From CAZTXD01 sp964617995 (GTDB lineage Bacteria; Actinomycetota; Acidimicrobiia; Spongiisociales; ZC4RG35), in NCBI GenBank assembly GCA_964617995.1, contig CAZTXD010000006.1:1-50635 (forward strand): a stretch of 50,635 nucleotides of DNA. The letters are read 5' to 3'. Numbering within the stretch: position 1 is the stretch's first letter; every line of letters begins with the position of its first letter. Shown here piece after piece: positions 8,217-15,779 of the stretch. The translations under genes and the position numbers were made by a program. Under the pieces are notes generated by a model. The model did no database searches. It saw only the letters and a program-made list of their open reading frames with translations, and was not told where the DNA came from.

Positions 8217-8539
8217 CAGCCCGATAGACCGCCCAGATCGAGGCCCCCGGCCAACCCTCCGAACTGGTCACCGGCAGCTTCACCGGCTTCCCTCATCGCC
8301 TGGTTGACGGCGACGACGATCAGGTCCTGGAGCATCCCGACGTCGTCGGGATCGACCACGGAGGGGTCGATGGTGACCTCTCTCACCTCCTGTGACCCCG
8401 TGACCGTGGCGACGACGGCACCACCACCGGCGCTTCCCTGGAAGGTGCGGGAAGCGAGTTCTTCCTGGGCGGCCGCGAGCTGCTCTTGCATCTTCTGGGC
8501 TTGCTTCATCAACTGACGCATGTCCGGCTGGCGATTCAT
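8216..8539 (-). CDS. ybaB: YbaB/EbfC nucleoid-associated protein
   Basis: A 107-residue member of the YbaB/EbfC family, small dimeric DNA-binding proteins. The N-terminal helix RQLMKQAQKMQEQLAAAQEE is followed by the beta-strand core VVATVTGSQEVREVTIDPSV and a helix with DLIVVAVNQAMREA. The C-terminus is Gly-rich. It lies between dnaX and recR as in most bacteria, 131 bases after the dnaX stop; that gap holds the palindrome at 8615-8672. Confidence 0.96.
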   Translation of the reverse strand: MNRQPDMRQLMKQAQKMQEQLAAAQEELASRTFQGSAGGGAVVATVTGSQEVREVTIDPSVVDPDDVGMLQDLIVVAVNQAMREAGEAAGDQFGGLAGGLDLGGLSG

Positions 8540-8614
8540 CAGGGGTCCCGGGAGTCGCGGATTCGATCAGCCGCCAGGGTAGTGACCCGCCGCCGCTGTC
8601 CCACGCATCTACAC

Positions 8615-8672
8615 GACCGTTTTCGCGCACCAAATGCGCGCTATAGCGCGCATTTGATGCGCGAAAACGGTC
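8615..8672. repeat. Long palindrome, copy 2
   Basis: A 58-base inverted repeat centred between 8643 and 8644, with 29-base arms and one mismatch (8630/8657). The centre GCGCGCTATAGCGCGC is a perfect palindrome. It is related to the palindrome at 1-56 through the core GTTTTCGCGCA and keeps the stem by a compensated pair (A8632/T8655). It overlaps the last two bases of the dnaX stop codon (8671-8673). As RNA from the minus strand it could act as a terminator or processing site between dnaX and ybaB, but no U-run follows; a dispersed element is equally possible. Confidence 0.92.
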
Positions 8673-10422
8673 AGTCGTCGTCGACGAGTTCGGCGCCCAG
8701 CTCGTCGGCCAGCAACTGGGTGGGATCGGTCTCGGTGGTAGGGCCGTCGAAGAGCTGCTCGGAGGCGAGATCGATCTCGCTGGGGTCGGCGCTGGCGCCG
8801 CTCGGGGTGGATCCGTCGGCGTCCCCGGACACGAAACGGATCTCGACCGGGCGACCCAGCATGTCGCTGGCCTTGGTCGCCACCACCTTCGCCACTGCCG
8901 GGTCCTCCTGGAGCTGTTCGAGGTGGAACTGATGGGGGACGTTGAGCACGAGGGCGGAGCCTTCGACGGCAATGGGCACCACCTCGCGAAACAGGGCCCA
9001 CCGGCGCGCCCCGAGAATGTCGCGCAGCCCGCCGAAGAGGCCGGGCCACACCGACTGGATCTGGCTGAAGTCGAGAGGAGGGCCCTGGTCGATCGGCCGG
9101 CTTTCGTCGACAGCCGACTCGCTCGCCTCCCCGGTTGCGTCGGAGGGAGCGTCCGCCGCCTCTACGACGGGTGCTCTCGGTTCGGCCCCGGTCGGCTCCG
9201 ACGGGGGGCGGGACACTTCGGCTGCGGGCGGCGCCTGCGGCGAGGGGGCCGGTCCCGGCTCACCCTGAGTGTCGAGGCGGCGCTCGAGGCGCCCGATACG
9301 GGAGGCGAGGGCATCGGGATCGGAAGTCACCTCCGGGCGGGTCAGCTTGATGACCGCCAGCTCGACCATCAGGCGCTCCTCTCTACCCTCCCGGAGTCGC
9401 AGCAATGCCTCACCGAGCAGGTCGACGGAGCGGAGGACGTCGCCGGCCGGGAGCGACGCTGCGGTCTTCTTCCAGGCGTCGAGTATGTCACCGGGCTCGT
9501 CGGCGATCTCCTCGAGGTTGGGGGCGTAGTGGGCCAGGAACACACCACGGAAATAGGCAACACCCTCCGCCACGAACCGACGCAGATCGACGCCGTCGGC
9601 GGCCAGTTCCGCCACCAGGTGTAGGGCAGCGGTGGCATCGTGGCCGGCGATCGCCTCCGCCAGACGCGTGTACGTCTCCGAGTCGGCCAGGCCCAGCGCA
9701 CGTCGAACTCCACCCACATCGACCGTGCCGTCCCCCAGGGCGGCCACCTGTTCGAGCAGGCTGAGCGCATCCCGCGCCGAGCCGGCGGCATGGCGGGCGA
9801 CGGCCACGAGCGAAGCAGGGTCGGCGGTGTAGCCCTCCTGTTCGGCCACACGGCTCAGATGAGCGGCCAAGCCCTCGATCGGGATGGGATGGAAGTCGAA
9901 GCGCTGACTCCGCGACCGGATCGTGTCCAACAGCTTGTACGGCTCGGTGGTGGCGAGAACGAAATGCACATGCGCCGGTGGCTCCTCCAACGTCTTGAGG
10001 AGAGCGTTGCCGGCCGCCTTCGAGAGCATGTGGGCCTCGTCCAGGATGAACACGCGCTTGGATCCGGCGTGGGAGGCGACGGTCGTCACCGAGACCCTGA
10101 TGTCGCGGATGTCCTCCACGGAGTTGTGACTGGCCGCATCCAGCTCCATCACGTCGAGAGACGACCCCTCCGCTATGGCCAGGCAGCTCTCGCACCGACC
10201 ACAGGGGGCTCCGTCGGCCGCGCGGTTGCCACAGTTGAGCGCCTTGGCGAGGATGCGAGCCGTGGTGGTCTTGCCGGTTCCCCGCGGCCCGGCGAAGAGG
10301 TAGGCATGGGCCACCCGCCCTTCGGCCACCTCCCGGGCGAGGGTGGCGGTGACATGGCCCTGACCGACCACGTCGTCGAAGCTCTGGGGACGGTACTTTC
10401 GGTAGAGCGCCTGGTAGTCCAT
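8671..10422 (-). CDS. dnaX: DNA polymerase III subunit gamma/tau
   Basis: A 583-residue clamp-loader subunit. From the start MDYQALYRKYRPQSFDDVVG, Walker A is GPRGTGKT (45-52), the zinc cysteines are C65, C74, C77 and C80, the DEAH box is 128-131, and RSRSQRF marks sensor 2 and the arginine-finger area. An acidic Pro/Ala-rich linker leads to a C-terminal tau-like domain ending in DDD. The frame is open upstream to 10608, but the family start is at 10422, with TACCGT ten bases before it. It heads the dnaX-ybaB-recR block and is divergent from the ABC exporter genes. Confidence 0.97.
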   Translation of the reverse strand: MDYQALYRKYRPQSFDDVVGQGHVTATLAREVAEGRVAHAYLFAGPRGTGKTTTARILAKALNCGNRAADGAPCGRCESCLAIAEGSSLDVMELDAASHNSVEDIRDIRVSVTTVASHAGSKRVFILDEAHMLSKAAGNALLKTLEEPPAHVHFVLATTEPYKLLDTIRSRSQRFDFHPIPIEGLAAHLSRVAEQEGYTADPASLVAVARHAAGSARDALSLLEQVAALGDGTVDVGGVRRALGLADSETYTRLAEAIAGHDATAALHLVAELAADGVDLRRFVAEGVAYFRGVFLAHYAPNLEEIADEPGDILDAWKKTAASLPAGDVLRSVDLLGEALLRLREGREERLMVELAVIKLTRPEVTSDPDALASRIGRLERRLDTQGEPGPAPSPQAPPAAEVSRPPSEPTGAEPRAPVVEAADAPSDATGEASESAVDESRPIDQGPPLDFSQIQSVWPGLFGGLRDILGARRWALFREVVPIAVEGSALVLNVPHQFHLEQLQEDPAVAKVVATKASDMLGRPVEIRFVSGDADGSTPSGASADPSEIDLASEQLFDGPTTETDPTQLLADELGAELVDDD

Positions 10423-10525
10423 GCAGGGCCCGACGGTACCGGTAATCGTCGCCTGGTGACGAACGGGCACAACATCAACCGCTTTCTCGCTCACGTTGTG
10501 CCCGCGGATGGCCGATACTGGGTCC

Positions 10526-11326
10526 GTGGTCACCTCCATCGATGCTCCGATCGACGACGCCCCTGCCGTCTGGACCCGCCAACTCGTACGCCGTTTCGGA
10601 AAGGCCAACGCGGTGGACCATCTGGACCTCTCGGTGGCGCCGGGCGAGTTCTATGGCCTCCTCGGCCAGAACGGAGCGGGGAAGACCACCACCATCCGCA
10701 TGATCGCCGGCCTGCTCCGACCCACGTCGGGCACGGCGGGCATCGGTGTGTACGACACCTGGAAGTCACCGTTGGAAGTGAAACGGCGCATCGGAGTCCT
10801 GCCCGAGGAGTTCAACCTGTACGAACGGCTGACGGGTGCCGAACTGCTCGACTTCACCGCCGCCATGCACTCTGTGCCCAAGGAGGCCGCGGTCACCAGA
10901 CGCGACGATCTGCTGGGCATGCTCGCCCTCGAGCCCGAGGCCGGGAAGCTGGTCGGCGACTACTCACGTGGAATGCGCAAGAAGGTGGCGTTGGCGGCGG
11001 CCATCATCGCCCGCCCACCCGTGCTCTTCCTCGATGAGCCCTTCGAAGGGGTGGATGCGGTGTCGGCCAGGCTGATCCAACGCCTGCTGTCCCGTTACAC
11101 CGAGTTGGGAGCCACCATCATCTTCTCGTCCCACGAGATGCACCTGGTGGAGCGACTCTGCACCCGCATCGGGATCATGAGCCACGGCCGGCTCATGCTG
11201 GAGGACACACCGGCCGGCCTCCGCGCCCAGATGGGAGTGTCGAGCGTGGAGGACGCATTCATCGCCGCCGTGGGTGGAGCGGACGACGACCGGGGACTGG
11301 CATGGTTCGAGAGCTCGCCGGCCTGA
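10526..11326 (+). CDS. ABC exporter ATP-binding protein
   Basis: An ATPase of the ABC-2/multidrug type, 266 residues from GTG 10526; in-frame ATG codons at 10496 and 10508 are alternatives. I prefer 10526 because GATACT lies six bases upstream and the protein then begins close to the conserved core. Walker A is GQNGAGKT, the signature is YSRGMRKK (a variant of LSGGQ often seen in this class), and Walker B is VLFLDEPFEGVD, followed by SSHEMHLVE with the switch His. It overlaps the permease gene by 25 bases. The cargo is unknown. Confidence 0.93.
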   Translation: MVTSIDAPIDDAPAVWTRQLVRRFGKANAVDHLDLSVAPGEFYGLLGQNGAGKTTTIRMIAGLLRPTSGTAGIGVYDTWKSPLEVKRRIGVLPEEFNLYERLTGAELLDFTAAMHSVPKEAAVTRRDDLLGMLALEPEAGKLVGDYSRGMRKKVALAAAIIARPPVLFLDEPFEGVDAVSARLIQRLLSRYTELGATIIFSSHEMHLVERLCTRIGIMSHGRLMLEDTPAGLRAQMGVSSVEDAFIAAVGGADDDRGLAWFESSPA

Positions 11327-12894
11327 AGGCACGCCTGTTCTGGAACGGTCTCCGTTCGGACCGCCAACGCCAGGTCGGGTTGCCTCTGATCATGGGCTTG
11401 ATCGTGTGGCTGAGCTGGACATTCGCCACCCGTCATCACGCCACTCTCGGATTCGTCGGCGACGCCGTGATGCCCGAGTACCTGGCCTGGACGGCGGTGA
11501 TCGTGTTCGTGGCCTGGATCGCTCTCCCGGTTGTCATCTTCCCGATCGACGAGAACCTCGACCCCCAGCAACTCGCCACCCTTCCCGTATCCCGGCCACG
11601 GCTCGTCTCCGGCCTGACGGCAGCGGCGTTCCTGTCCCCACCCGTCGTCGTCATCGTCACCCTGGTCACCGCCACCCTGGCTCACCGGCCGGCGACCCTG
11701 CTGGTGACGCTGCCGGCGGCGATGGTCTTCCTGGTGATGCTGGTGGTGGCTTCCCAGGGGTTCACCACCACGATCTCGGCGGTGCTCCACTCCAAGCGAG
11801 GAAGGGACCTGGCCATATTCCTGGTGATGGGGATCGGCCTGGCCAGCTTCGCCGGATACCAGACGATCCGAACGACCGTCTCCGAACTCGGCATCTCGGG
11901 GGCGTCCCTGGCCAATCCCATAGATCACCTCTGGTGGGCCCTGCCTCCGGTGGCACCGGCTCACGCCGTGTCCTCGGCCTGGGCAGGCGACTGGCTCGGG
12001 GTGACGGCGGGTTTGGCGGCGGCCATCGTCTGGACGCTGCTCATCGTGACCGGATGGGAACGGGTCTTGCGCTGGCTCCTCGTCACTCCCAAACAGGAGA
12101 AGTCGAGCTCATCGGCCCGCCGGGCCACCGGGATGGCGCGGGGGGGATGGGCGGTCCCGGTGATGCTGGCGCGCAAGGAATTGCGGTTCTATCTCCGCGA
12201 CCCCCGCCAGAGGTTGGTGTGGACCGGCACCGTGATCTTCGTGGGACTGGCCATCGCCGCCATCGTCGTGGGGTCGGAGGGGTTCGCCCGTTTCCGCACT
12301 CGGGACTGGCTTCCCACTCTCGCTCCCATCATGGTCCTGATGGTGGGGATGCCGATCGCCCTGAACCAGTTCGGATGGGAACGCAACGCCGCCTCCTATC
12401 TCTTTGCTCTCCCCGCCAAGCCCCGATCCCTCATCATCGGCAAGAACCTGGCGGCGATGCTGGGCCTGATGGTGGAGGCGACCTTCCTCGGGTTGCTCTT
12501 CGGGTGGTTCTCGAGCTGGCGCTGGATCGGCCTGGTCTTCCCTCTCACCCTGGGCTCCATCCTCTGTCTGCTTGCGGTGGGAAACGTGGTGTCGGTGCTC
12601 ACCCCGCTTCGGCTGCCGAGAGAAGGCACCGACATGTTCGCCCAGGCCACCGAACAGGGCTTTCTCGCCCTGTTGAGCCAGTTCGTGTCCTTCGCCTTCA
12701 TCGGGTTGCTCCTGGCCCTCCCGGCATCGGTGACCGTGCTGACCGTCGCTTTCGGAGAGGCAATCGCCCCCTGGTTCACCGTTCTGTTCTCCATCGGCTG
12801 GGGATTCCTGTGGTACGGGCTGTCACTGCTGGTGGCCGGCTGGCTCCTGGGCCGTCGTGTCCCGGAGGTGGTGAACTGGGTGCAGGTGTCTTGA
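11302..12894 (+). CDS. ABC-2 type exporter permease
   Basis: A 530-residue integral membrane protein with about twelve hydrophobic segments, starting MVRELAGLKARLFWNGLRS, where the amphipathic N-terminal stretch is typical of ABC-2 type permeases. A soluble segment near 255-280 (LRWLLVTPKQEKSSSSARR) splits the two halves. It starts 25 bases inside the ATPase gene, so the two form one exporter. The stop TGA at 12892-12894 is followed at once by a GTCGGAA-type heptamer array. Substrate unknown. Confidence 0.88.
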   Translation: MVRELAGLKARLFWNGLRSDRQRQVGLPLIMGLIVWLSWTFATRHHATLGFVGDAVMPEYLAWTAVIVFVAWIALPVVIFPIDENLDPQQLATLPVSRPRLVSGLTAAAFLSPPVVVIVTLVTATLAHRPATLLVTLPAAMVFLVMLVVASQGFTTTISAVLHSKRGRDLAIFLVMGIGLASFAGYQTIRTTVSELGISGASLANPIDHLWWALPPVAPAHAVSSAWAGDWLGVTAGLAAAIVWTLLIVTGWERVLRWLLVTPKQEKSSSSARRATGMARGGWAVPVMLARKELRFYLRDPRQRLVWTGTVIFVGLAIAAIVVGSEGFARFRTRDWLPTLAPIMVLMVGMPIALNQFGWERNAASYLFALPAKPRSLIIGKNLAAMLGLMVEATFLGLLFGWFSSWRWIGLVFPLTLGSILCLLAVGNVVSVLTPLRLPREGTDMFAQATEQGFLALLSQFVSFAFIGLLLALPASVTVLTVAFGEAIAPWFTVLFSIGWGFLWYGLSLLVAGWLLGRRVPEVVNWVQVS

Positions 12895-12929
12895 GTCGGG
12901 AGACGGAAGCCGGAAGTCGGAAGTCGGAG
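12895..12929. repeat. GTCGGAA-type heptamer array (5 units)
   Basis: Five consecutive heptamers, GTCGGGA, GACGGAA, GCCGGAA, GTCGGAA and GTCGGAG, begin on the base after the permease stop codon. Similar arrays lie at 14866-14893 and 18070-18097 and in the elements near 34.6 and 38.5 kb. Confidence 0.85.
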
Positions 12930-12962
12930 CCGAGGTCCCTAGGAGCACCTAGCCTTTTCTCG

Positions 12963-13556
12963 ATGCGACTCGGGATCGACCTGGACGGTGTGGTGGCGGA
13001 CTTCAACACTGGATGGATCAACCGTTACAACGCCGACTTCGGAGCAGACGTCGCCTTCGACGCCGTCCAGTCGTGGGACGCCATTCCTGCTCTCACCCAT
13101 TTCCGGCACATGGGAGATTTCTGGCGCTGGGCCAGGGACCATGACGGCCACTCCCTCTTCCGGCACCTGGAGACATATCCGGGAGCGGTGGAGACGCTGT
13201 GGCGGCTGGCGAAGGACGGTCATTCGGTGGTCATTCTCACCACCAAGCCCCCCTGGGCCATCCACGACACCTTCGCCTGGCTCTCCCAGCACCGTATCCC
13301 TACCCGGGAGGTGCACATCCTCGAGAACAAATGGGACGTCGACTGCGACGTCTACCTGGAGGACGCCCCTCACAACCTCTCGGAGCTCGCCCGCCGGCGG
13401 CCCGACCGCGTGGTCGCACGGTTCGTACGACCCTGGAACGAGCCGCTTCCCGGTGTCGTCGACGTGAACGACTGGGAGTCCTTTGTGAAACTCGTGGATT
13501 CGGTTGGCGGCCAGGTCGACCGCACCTCTAACCTGATCGCCGGTCGGACGGAATAG
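12963..13556 (+). CDS. 5'-nucleotidase (NT5C-like) HAD protein
   Basis: A 197-residue HAD protein resembling the 5'(3')-deoxyribonucleotidase (NT5C) family. Motif I is DLDGVVADF (D6 and D8), motif II is ILTTKPPW, and motif IV is CDVYLEDAPHN. The cap region is WDAIPALTHFRHMGDFWRWA. Such enzymes dephosphorylate nucleoside monophosphates, although several bacterial members have other or unknown substrates. ATG 12963 follows TAGCCT at 12950-12955 by seven bases, which fits a leaderless start. It stands alone between the exporter and the phosphonate-type importer. Confidence 0.82.
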   Translation: MRLGIDLDGVVADFNTGWINRYNADFGADVAFDAVQSWDAIPALTHFRHMGDFWRWARDHDGHSLFRHLETYPGAVETLWRLAKDGHSVVILTTKPPWAIHDTFAWLSQHRIPTREVHILENKWDVDCDVYLEDAPHNLSELARRRPDRVVARFVRPWNEPLPGVVDVNDWESFVKLVDSVGGQVDRTSNLIAGRTE

Positions 13557-13590
13557 TCCGACATCCTGACTGAACAGAGAGGAACCCACT

Positions 13591-14858
13591 GTGAAGAGAC
13601 TGAGATGGACCGCGCTCCTTGCGGTCTTCGTTCTGGTGGTCGCCGCCTGTGGTGGGGACACCNNNNNNNNNNNNNNNNNNNNNNNNNNNNNNNNNNNNNN
13701 NNNNNNNNNNNNNNNNNNNNNNNNNNNNNNNNNNNNNNNNNNNNNNNNNNNNNNNNNNNNNNGACCGCGCTCCTTGCGGTCTTCGTTCTGGTGGTCGCCG
13801 CCTGTGGTGGGGACACCACAGACACGACTCCAGCCGCCACGGAGCCGGCGGATACGACCCCCGAAACCACCATGGCTCCCGAGACCACCATGGCTCCCGA
13901 AACGACCATGGCCGAAGGCTCTGACGTCGGTACGGCCGACAACCCCATCCAGGTGCTGTTCGTGCCCTCGGTGTCCGCCGAGGAGATCGTGGCCGGTGGG
14001 GAGTTGCTCAACGAGACGCTGAGCACCGCCACCGGGCTGGTTTTCGAGGTGTCGGTACCGGCCTCCTACGCCGCCACGGTGGAGGAGATCTGCGCCAACC
14101 CCGGAGCCAGCATCGGCTTCATTCCCGCCCAGGCCTACATCCTCGGCAACGAGCTGTGCGGCATGGAGGCTGCCCTCAAGGCCGAGCGCTTCGGCTACAC
14201 CGAGTACTGGGCCCAGTTCCTGGTCGCCCGTGACTCCGACTACGAGAGCCTCGAGGACCTCAGCGGAGCCTCCTGGGCATTCCCGGATCCCGGGTCGACT
14301 TCGGGCTTCCTCTTCCCCTCCGGTCAGCTCCTCAACGAGGGAATCCAGTGGGGTGAAGAGCTGGAAGCCGGAAGCCACGACGGCGCCGTCCGGGCGGTGT
14401 ATCTGGGTGAGACCGACTTCGGAACGTCGTTCTACTCCCCCTACACCGACCTCGAGGGCAACGCTGGTTGGGACGGCGACGTCACCGACGCCGACGTGCC
14501 CGATCCCGATTCCTGCGCCATCAACGCCGACGGCGAGATCCAGTGCGGAGACTTCATCGTCCAGGACGCACGGCGCAACCTCCGCGAGGAACTGCCCGAC
14601 GTCGTCCAGGAGGTGAGGATCCTGGCTGTGTCCGACCCCATCCCCAACGACGGGATGGTGTTCGGACCGGACTTCCCCGACGATGTCCAGGAGCAGATCG
14701 TCCAGGCGCTCCTCGACTTCGCCGCCAACGACCCCGAGGGCTTCGCTACTGCGTTCGACGCCTACAGCTGGGACAACGTGACCACGACCGCCGACGCCGA
14801 CTTCGACGCCGTGCGGGCCATCGTCCAGACGCTCGGGATCACCATCGACGACCTGTAG
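13591..14858 (+). CDS. phnD: PhnD-like substrate-binding lipoprotein (interrupted by gap)
   Basis: This is the binding protein of a phosphonate/phosphite/phosphate-type ABC importer. GTG 13591 follows GAGAGGA and opens a lipoprotein signal MKRLRWTALLAVFVLVVAAC with the lipidated Cys20. The mature protein has a Thr/Pro linker with repeated PETTMA, then a PhnD fold (VQEVRILAVSDPIPNDGMVF near the end). The 100-N gap at 13663-13762 breaks the frame as written, but the same 55 bases flank it on both sides. Joining the copies gives an intact frame of 370 residues, the normal length. The ligand cannot be decided from sequence; no C-P lyase genes are present. Confidence 0.85.
13608..13817. other. Assembly gap with duplicated 55-base flanks
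   Basis: One hundred Ns (13663-13762) are flanked by identical 55-base sequences, 13608-13662 and 13763-13817, both encoding the phnD lipoprotein signal. Joining them removes 155 bases and restores the phnD frame (1113 bases, 371 codons with stop). This looks like two contig ends overlapping by one assembler word length and scaffolded with a default-size gap. It is an artefact, not biology. Confidence 0.95.
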
Positions 14859-14865
14859 GGAAGGA

Positions 14866-14893
14866 GTCGGAAGACGGAAGTCGGAGGACGGAA
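14866..14893. repeat. GTCGGAA/GACGGAA heptamer array (4 units)
   Basis: Four heptamers, GTCGGAA, GACGGAA, GTCGGAG and GACGGAA, start seven bases after the phnD stop. They belong to the same family as 12895-12929 and 18070-18097. Confidence 0.8.
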
Positions 14894-14920
14894 GACGCCG
14901 GCATTTCCGGCTGAACCGTG

Positions 14921-14954
14921 TCTCGGCCCTCACGCCCCCGCGTGAGGGCCGAGA
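14921..14954 (+). terminator. Strong hairpin after phnD
   Basis: Two perfect 15-base arms (14921-14935 and 14940-14954, TCTCGGCCCTCACGC and its complement) with a CCCC loop lie between phnD and phnC. The following TCGGTTTCGG has only a weak T-run. It could be a partial terminator giving more binding protein than transporter, or an mRNA-stabilising stem. Confidence 0.7.
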
Positions 14955-15026
14955 TCGGTTTCGGCTCGGCTACGGCCGGACCTCTTACTTCCGGTTCCAC
15001 TGGTCAGCTAGCGTTCTGAGTCCCAA

Positions 15027-15779
15027 ATGCTCGAGGTCGAACATCTCACCAAGGTCTACGAGAACGGCACCGTCGCTCTCGAGGACGTGAGCTTCGAGGT
15101 CCCCGACGGACAGTTCCTGGCCGTGATCGGGCTCTCTGGCTCCGGGAAGTCGACCCTGCTCCGCTGCGTGAACCGGCTCATCGAGCCCACCGAGGGCCGG
15201 ATCCTGTGGGACGGTGAGGACGTCACCCACGCCTCCCAGGAGGACCTTCGCCGCTTCCGGCGCCGGGTGGGGATGGTGTTCCAGCACTTCAACCTCGTCC
15301 ACCGGTCACGGGTCATAACCAACGTCCTCGCCGGCCGCCTCGGATACACCAACCCGGCCATGTCGCTCGTCAACCGCTTCTCGAAGGCCGACATGGGAAC
15401 AGCCTTCGCCCAGCTCGACAGAGTCGGTCTACGCGAGAAGGCCTACTCGCGGGCCGACGAGCTCTCCGGAGGCCAGCAGCAACGGGTAGGCATCGCCCGG
15501 GCGCTCATGCAAGAGCCGGAGATGATCCTCGCCGACGAACCGGTGGCGAGCCTCGATCCGGTTCTGGCGCATTCGATAATGCGCTACCTGGAGTTGATCA
15601 ACCAGGACGACAGGGTCACCGTCCTCTGCTCGCTCCACTTCCTGGACCTGGTCCACAAGTATTCCGATCGCGCCATCGCCCTCAACGAGGGCAAGCTCGT
15701 CTTCGACGGCCTTCCCTCGGCCATCGACGACGCCCGGTTCAAGGAGATATACGGTCAGGAGGCGGAGCGAGTTGGCTGA
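15027..15779 (+). CDS. phnC: Phosphonate-type ABC importer ATPase
   Basis: A 250-residue ATPase of the PhnC class. Walker A is GLSGSGKS (35-42), the Q-loop Gln is Q86, the signature is LSGGQQQR (146-153), Walker B is MILADEP, and the H-loop is CSLHFLDL. The segment around 105-125 (LGYTNPAMSLVNRF) is typical of PhnC. It lies between phnD and phnE and its stop overlaps the TTG start of phnE by eight bases, so the pair is translationally coupled. It powers uptake of the PhnD ligand. Confidence 0.95.
   Translation: MLEVEHLTKVYENGTVALEDVSFEVPDGQFLAVIGLSGSGKSTLLRCVNRLIEPTEGRILWDGEDVTHASQEDLRRFRRRVGMVFQHFNLVHRSRVITNVLAGRLGYTNPAMSLVNRFSKADMGTAFAQLDRVGLREKAYSRADELSGGQQQRVGIARALMQEPEMILADEPVASLDPVLAHSIMRYLELINQDDRVTVLCSLHFLDLVHKYSDRAIALNEGKLVFDGLPSAIDDARFKEIYGQEAERVG

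Noticed and set aside
13663..13762. Real tandem duplication of the phnD signal peptide
   Set aside because: The flanks are exactly identical over 55 bases around a round 100-N gap, and the reading frame is restored only by merging them.
12939..14933. Long open frame on the minus strand across the phnD gap
   Set aside because: It crosses the Ns and lies opposite the nucleotidase and phnD genes. It is a shadow of GC-rich codon use with no family match.
14859..15026. Riboswitch between phnD and phnC
   Set aside because: Only a single 15-base hairpin and a heptamer array are visible; no multi-stem conserved aptamer could be recognised.
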